DNA from: an uncultured Barnesiella sp.
Lineage (GTDB): Bacteria; Bacteroidota; Bacteroidia; Bacteroidales; Barnesiellaceae_A
Direction: 5' to 3'
Assembly: GCA_944321085.1 (NCBI GenBank)
Contig: CALUJY010000001.1
Span: 278,671 to 342,670 of the forward strand
DNA: 64,000 nucleotides
The translations under genes were made by a program, and so were the position numbers. The notes beneath the pieces are model-generated. The model saw nothing but the letters and a program-made list of their open reading frames with translations, made no database searches and was not told where the DNA came from. Shown here piece after piece: positions 63,307 to 64,000 of this stretch; the stretch's first letter is position 1; the number at the start of each line of letters is the position of its first letter.

Positions 63307-63908
63307 CGACAACAGGTGGCCGGAGATGGTTCTTGTGGAGCTGCTTGCTGGCATTGCTTCCTATGATTGTCGCTTGCTACGAGGTGCATCCTTTCTTTGC
63401 TTCTTCGTCGAAACATTCGCTACCTGATCAAGAGTCGGTACATCCTTTCGATAAGAGCGACTTTGTGCAGTATCTCGACTCGGCAGCTGTCGACGATTGG
63501 GAGGGTATATGGCTTTTGTTGGGTAATAAAATTTATTGTTATTTGGCGATAGAGCGTATCAATGATTATACTTATGAGGCACGATACACGCACCGCATTA
63601 TGTTGTGGTTCGATGTAAATATGGCAGATTTATATACTTATCCTTCGGGTATGGTGATGGGGTATCTCGAACAAGATATTGCAAGCGATACGCGTCGCCT
63701 TACGTTATACGACGTGACGTTTTGGAACAAATGGTTCTATTGGCAAATGCCTGCGATGACAGCAACAGCACATTTATCAGGTGACCGTACTCTCATTATG
63801 CTCGACAACGTGCCTCGTCGATGGAAAGGAGTGGGACGGTGCGGCCTGAAACGTATCTATCCTGTGCGCTCGTATGAGGAGAAACAGTATAAGGTGCGTT
63901 ATCTGTAA
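63303..63908 (+). CDS. Putative lipoprotein, hypothetical
   Basis: The 201-residue protein has a basic start, a hydrophobic segment (FLWSCLLALLPM) and a lipobox IVAC with Cys25, so it is probably a lipoprotein. The body is rich in Tyr and Trp (DDWEGIWLLLGNKIYCYLAI, DVTFWNKWFYWQMPAMTATA). I do not recognise the family. Its ATG overlaps the stop of the DUF3078 gene, so the two proteins are probably made together at the cell envelope. The last 92 bases of the window show no feature. Confidence 0.7.
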   Translation: MTTTGGRRWFLWSCLLALLPMIVACYEVHPFFASSSKHSLPDQESVHPFDKSDFVQYLDSAAVDDWEGIWLLLGNKIYCYLAIERINDYTYEARYTHRIMLWFDVNMADLYTYPSGMVMGYLEQDIASDTRRLTLYDVTFWNKWFYWQMPAMTATAHLSGDRTLIMLDNVPRRWKGVGRCGLKRIYPVRSYEEKQYKVRYL

Positions 63909-64000
63909 CCGGTAGCGCAAGACCTCTCTGACAGATTTTTATAATTTTACGAAAATGTAGCGGTAACCGTTATATGAGAGCCGCATATTGCGTTTGTTGA

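Overview
The window looks like the chromosome of a gut-type member of the order Bacteroidales. The evidence is the promoter grammar (TTTG, about 20 bases, then TAnnTTTG), starts without Shine-Dalgarno sites, and family content: long-form urocanate hydratase, DUF6249, DUF3078, a BlaI / M56-TonB module, GH43, GH28 and DUF4861. I cannot place it to genus. The sequence opens inside a sigma-factor gene and ends just after a lipoprotein gene. I see no rRNA, CRISPR array, insertion sequence or integrase.

Layout. 1-1.35 kb: end of an ECF sigma gene and a membrane protein that appears to join an anti-sigma-like tail to a beta-barrel. 1.8-5.9 kb: a compact minus-strand cassette of four phage-structure-like genes (scaffold-like, major-capsid-like with an added N-terminal membrane segment, tail-fibre-like, adaptor-like) with no portal, terminase, integrase or lysis gene. 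6.1-7.5 kb: Xaa-Pro aminopeptidase. 7.7-14.2 kb: a five-gene histidine-utilisation operon (hutU-ftcD-hutI-fchA-hutH). 14.7-21.4 kb: mutY, a PhoH-type ATPase, purC, the menaquinone methyltransferase, queF, an ABC-F protein and a Dabb protein. 21.6-24.2 kb: a tandem 84-bp repeat, small membrane proteins and an ECF sigma operon. 24.4-28.7 kb: mrp and a ppk1-ppx polyphosphate pair. 29.2-31.6 kb: pheS, nth and another ECF sigma. 32-36.7 kb: a four-gene surface-polysaccharide module. 37-38.3 kb: two tRNAs and a candidate structured RNA. 38.8-42.4 kb: glyA and a pyrB-pyrI-flavoredoxin operon with a pyrL-like attenuator. 42.7-44.8 kb: a BlaI / M56-TonB / TonB-domain module. 45-52.9 kb: ferritin, an aminotransferase, a biotin-dependent carboxylase subunit, GH43, RNase Z and a small winged-helix protein. 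53.3-57.8 kb: an amidohydrolase fused to an ABM domain, and a GH28-DUF4861 pectin pair. 58-63.9 kb: yidC, pyrG, a DUF3078 protein and a lipoprotein.

Four observations stand out. (1) The stand-alone capsid-like cassette. (2) A dispersed repeat of about 85-90 bp whose edge is a complete Bacteroidales promoter; in this window it sits directly upstream of hutU, ppk1, a flippase gene and a small membrane-protein gene, and is tandemly repeated at the last. (3) Two matching intergenic small-RNA candidates, each with its own promoter and GTGA-loop terminator, sharing a 19-nt core complementary to a start region of the type CTAATACYATGAAAAA. (4) A 51-codon leader ORF that runs through an intrinsic terminator and ends on the pyrB start codon, the architecture of pyrBI attenuation in enteric bacteria.

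All family calls come from reading motifs in the translated sequence and from remembered family knowledge; no database search was run.
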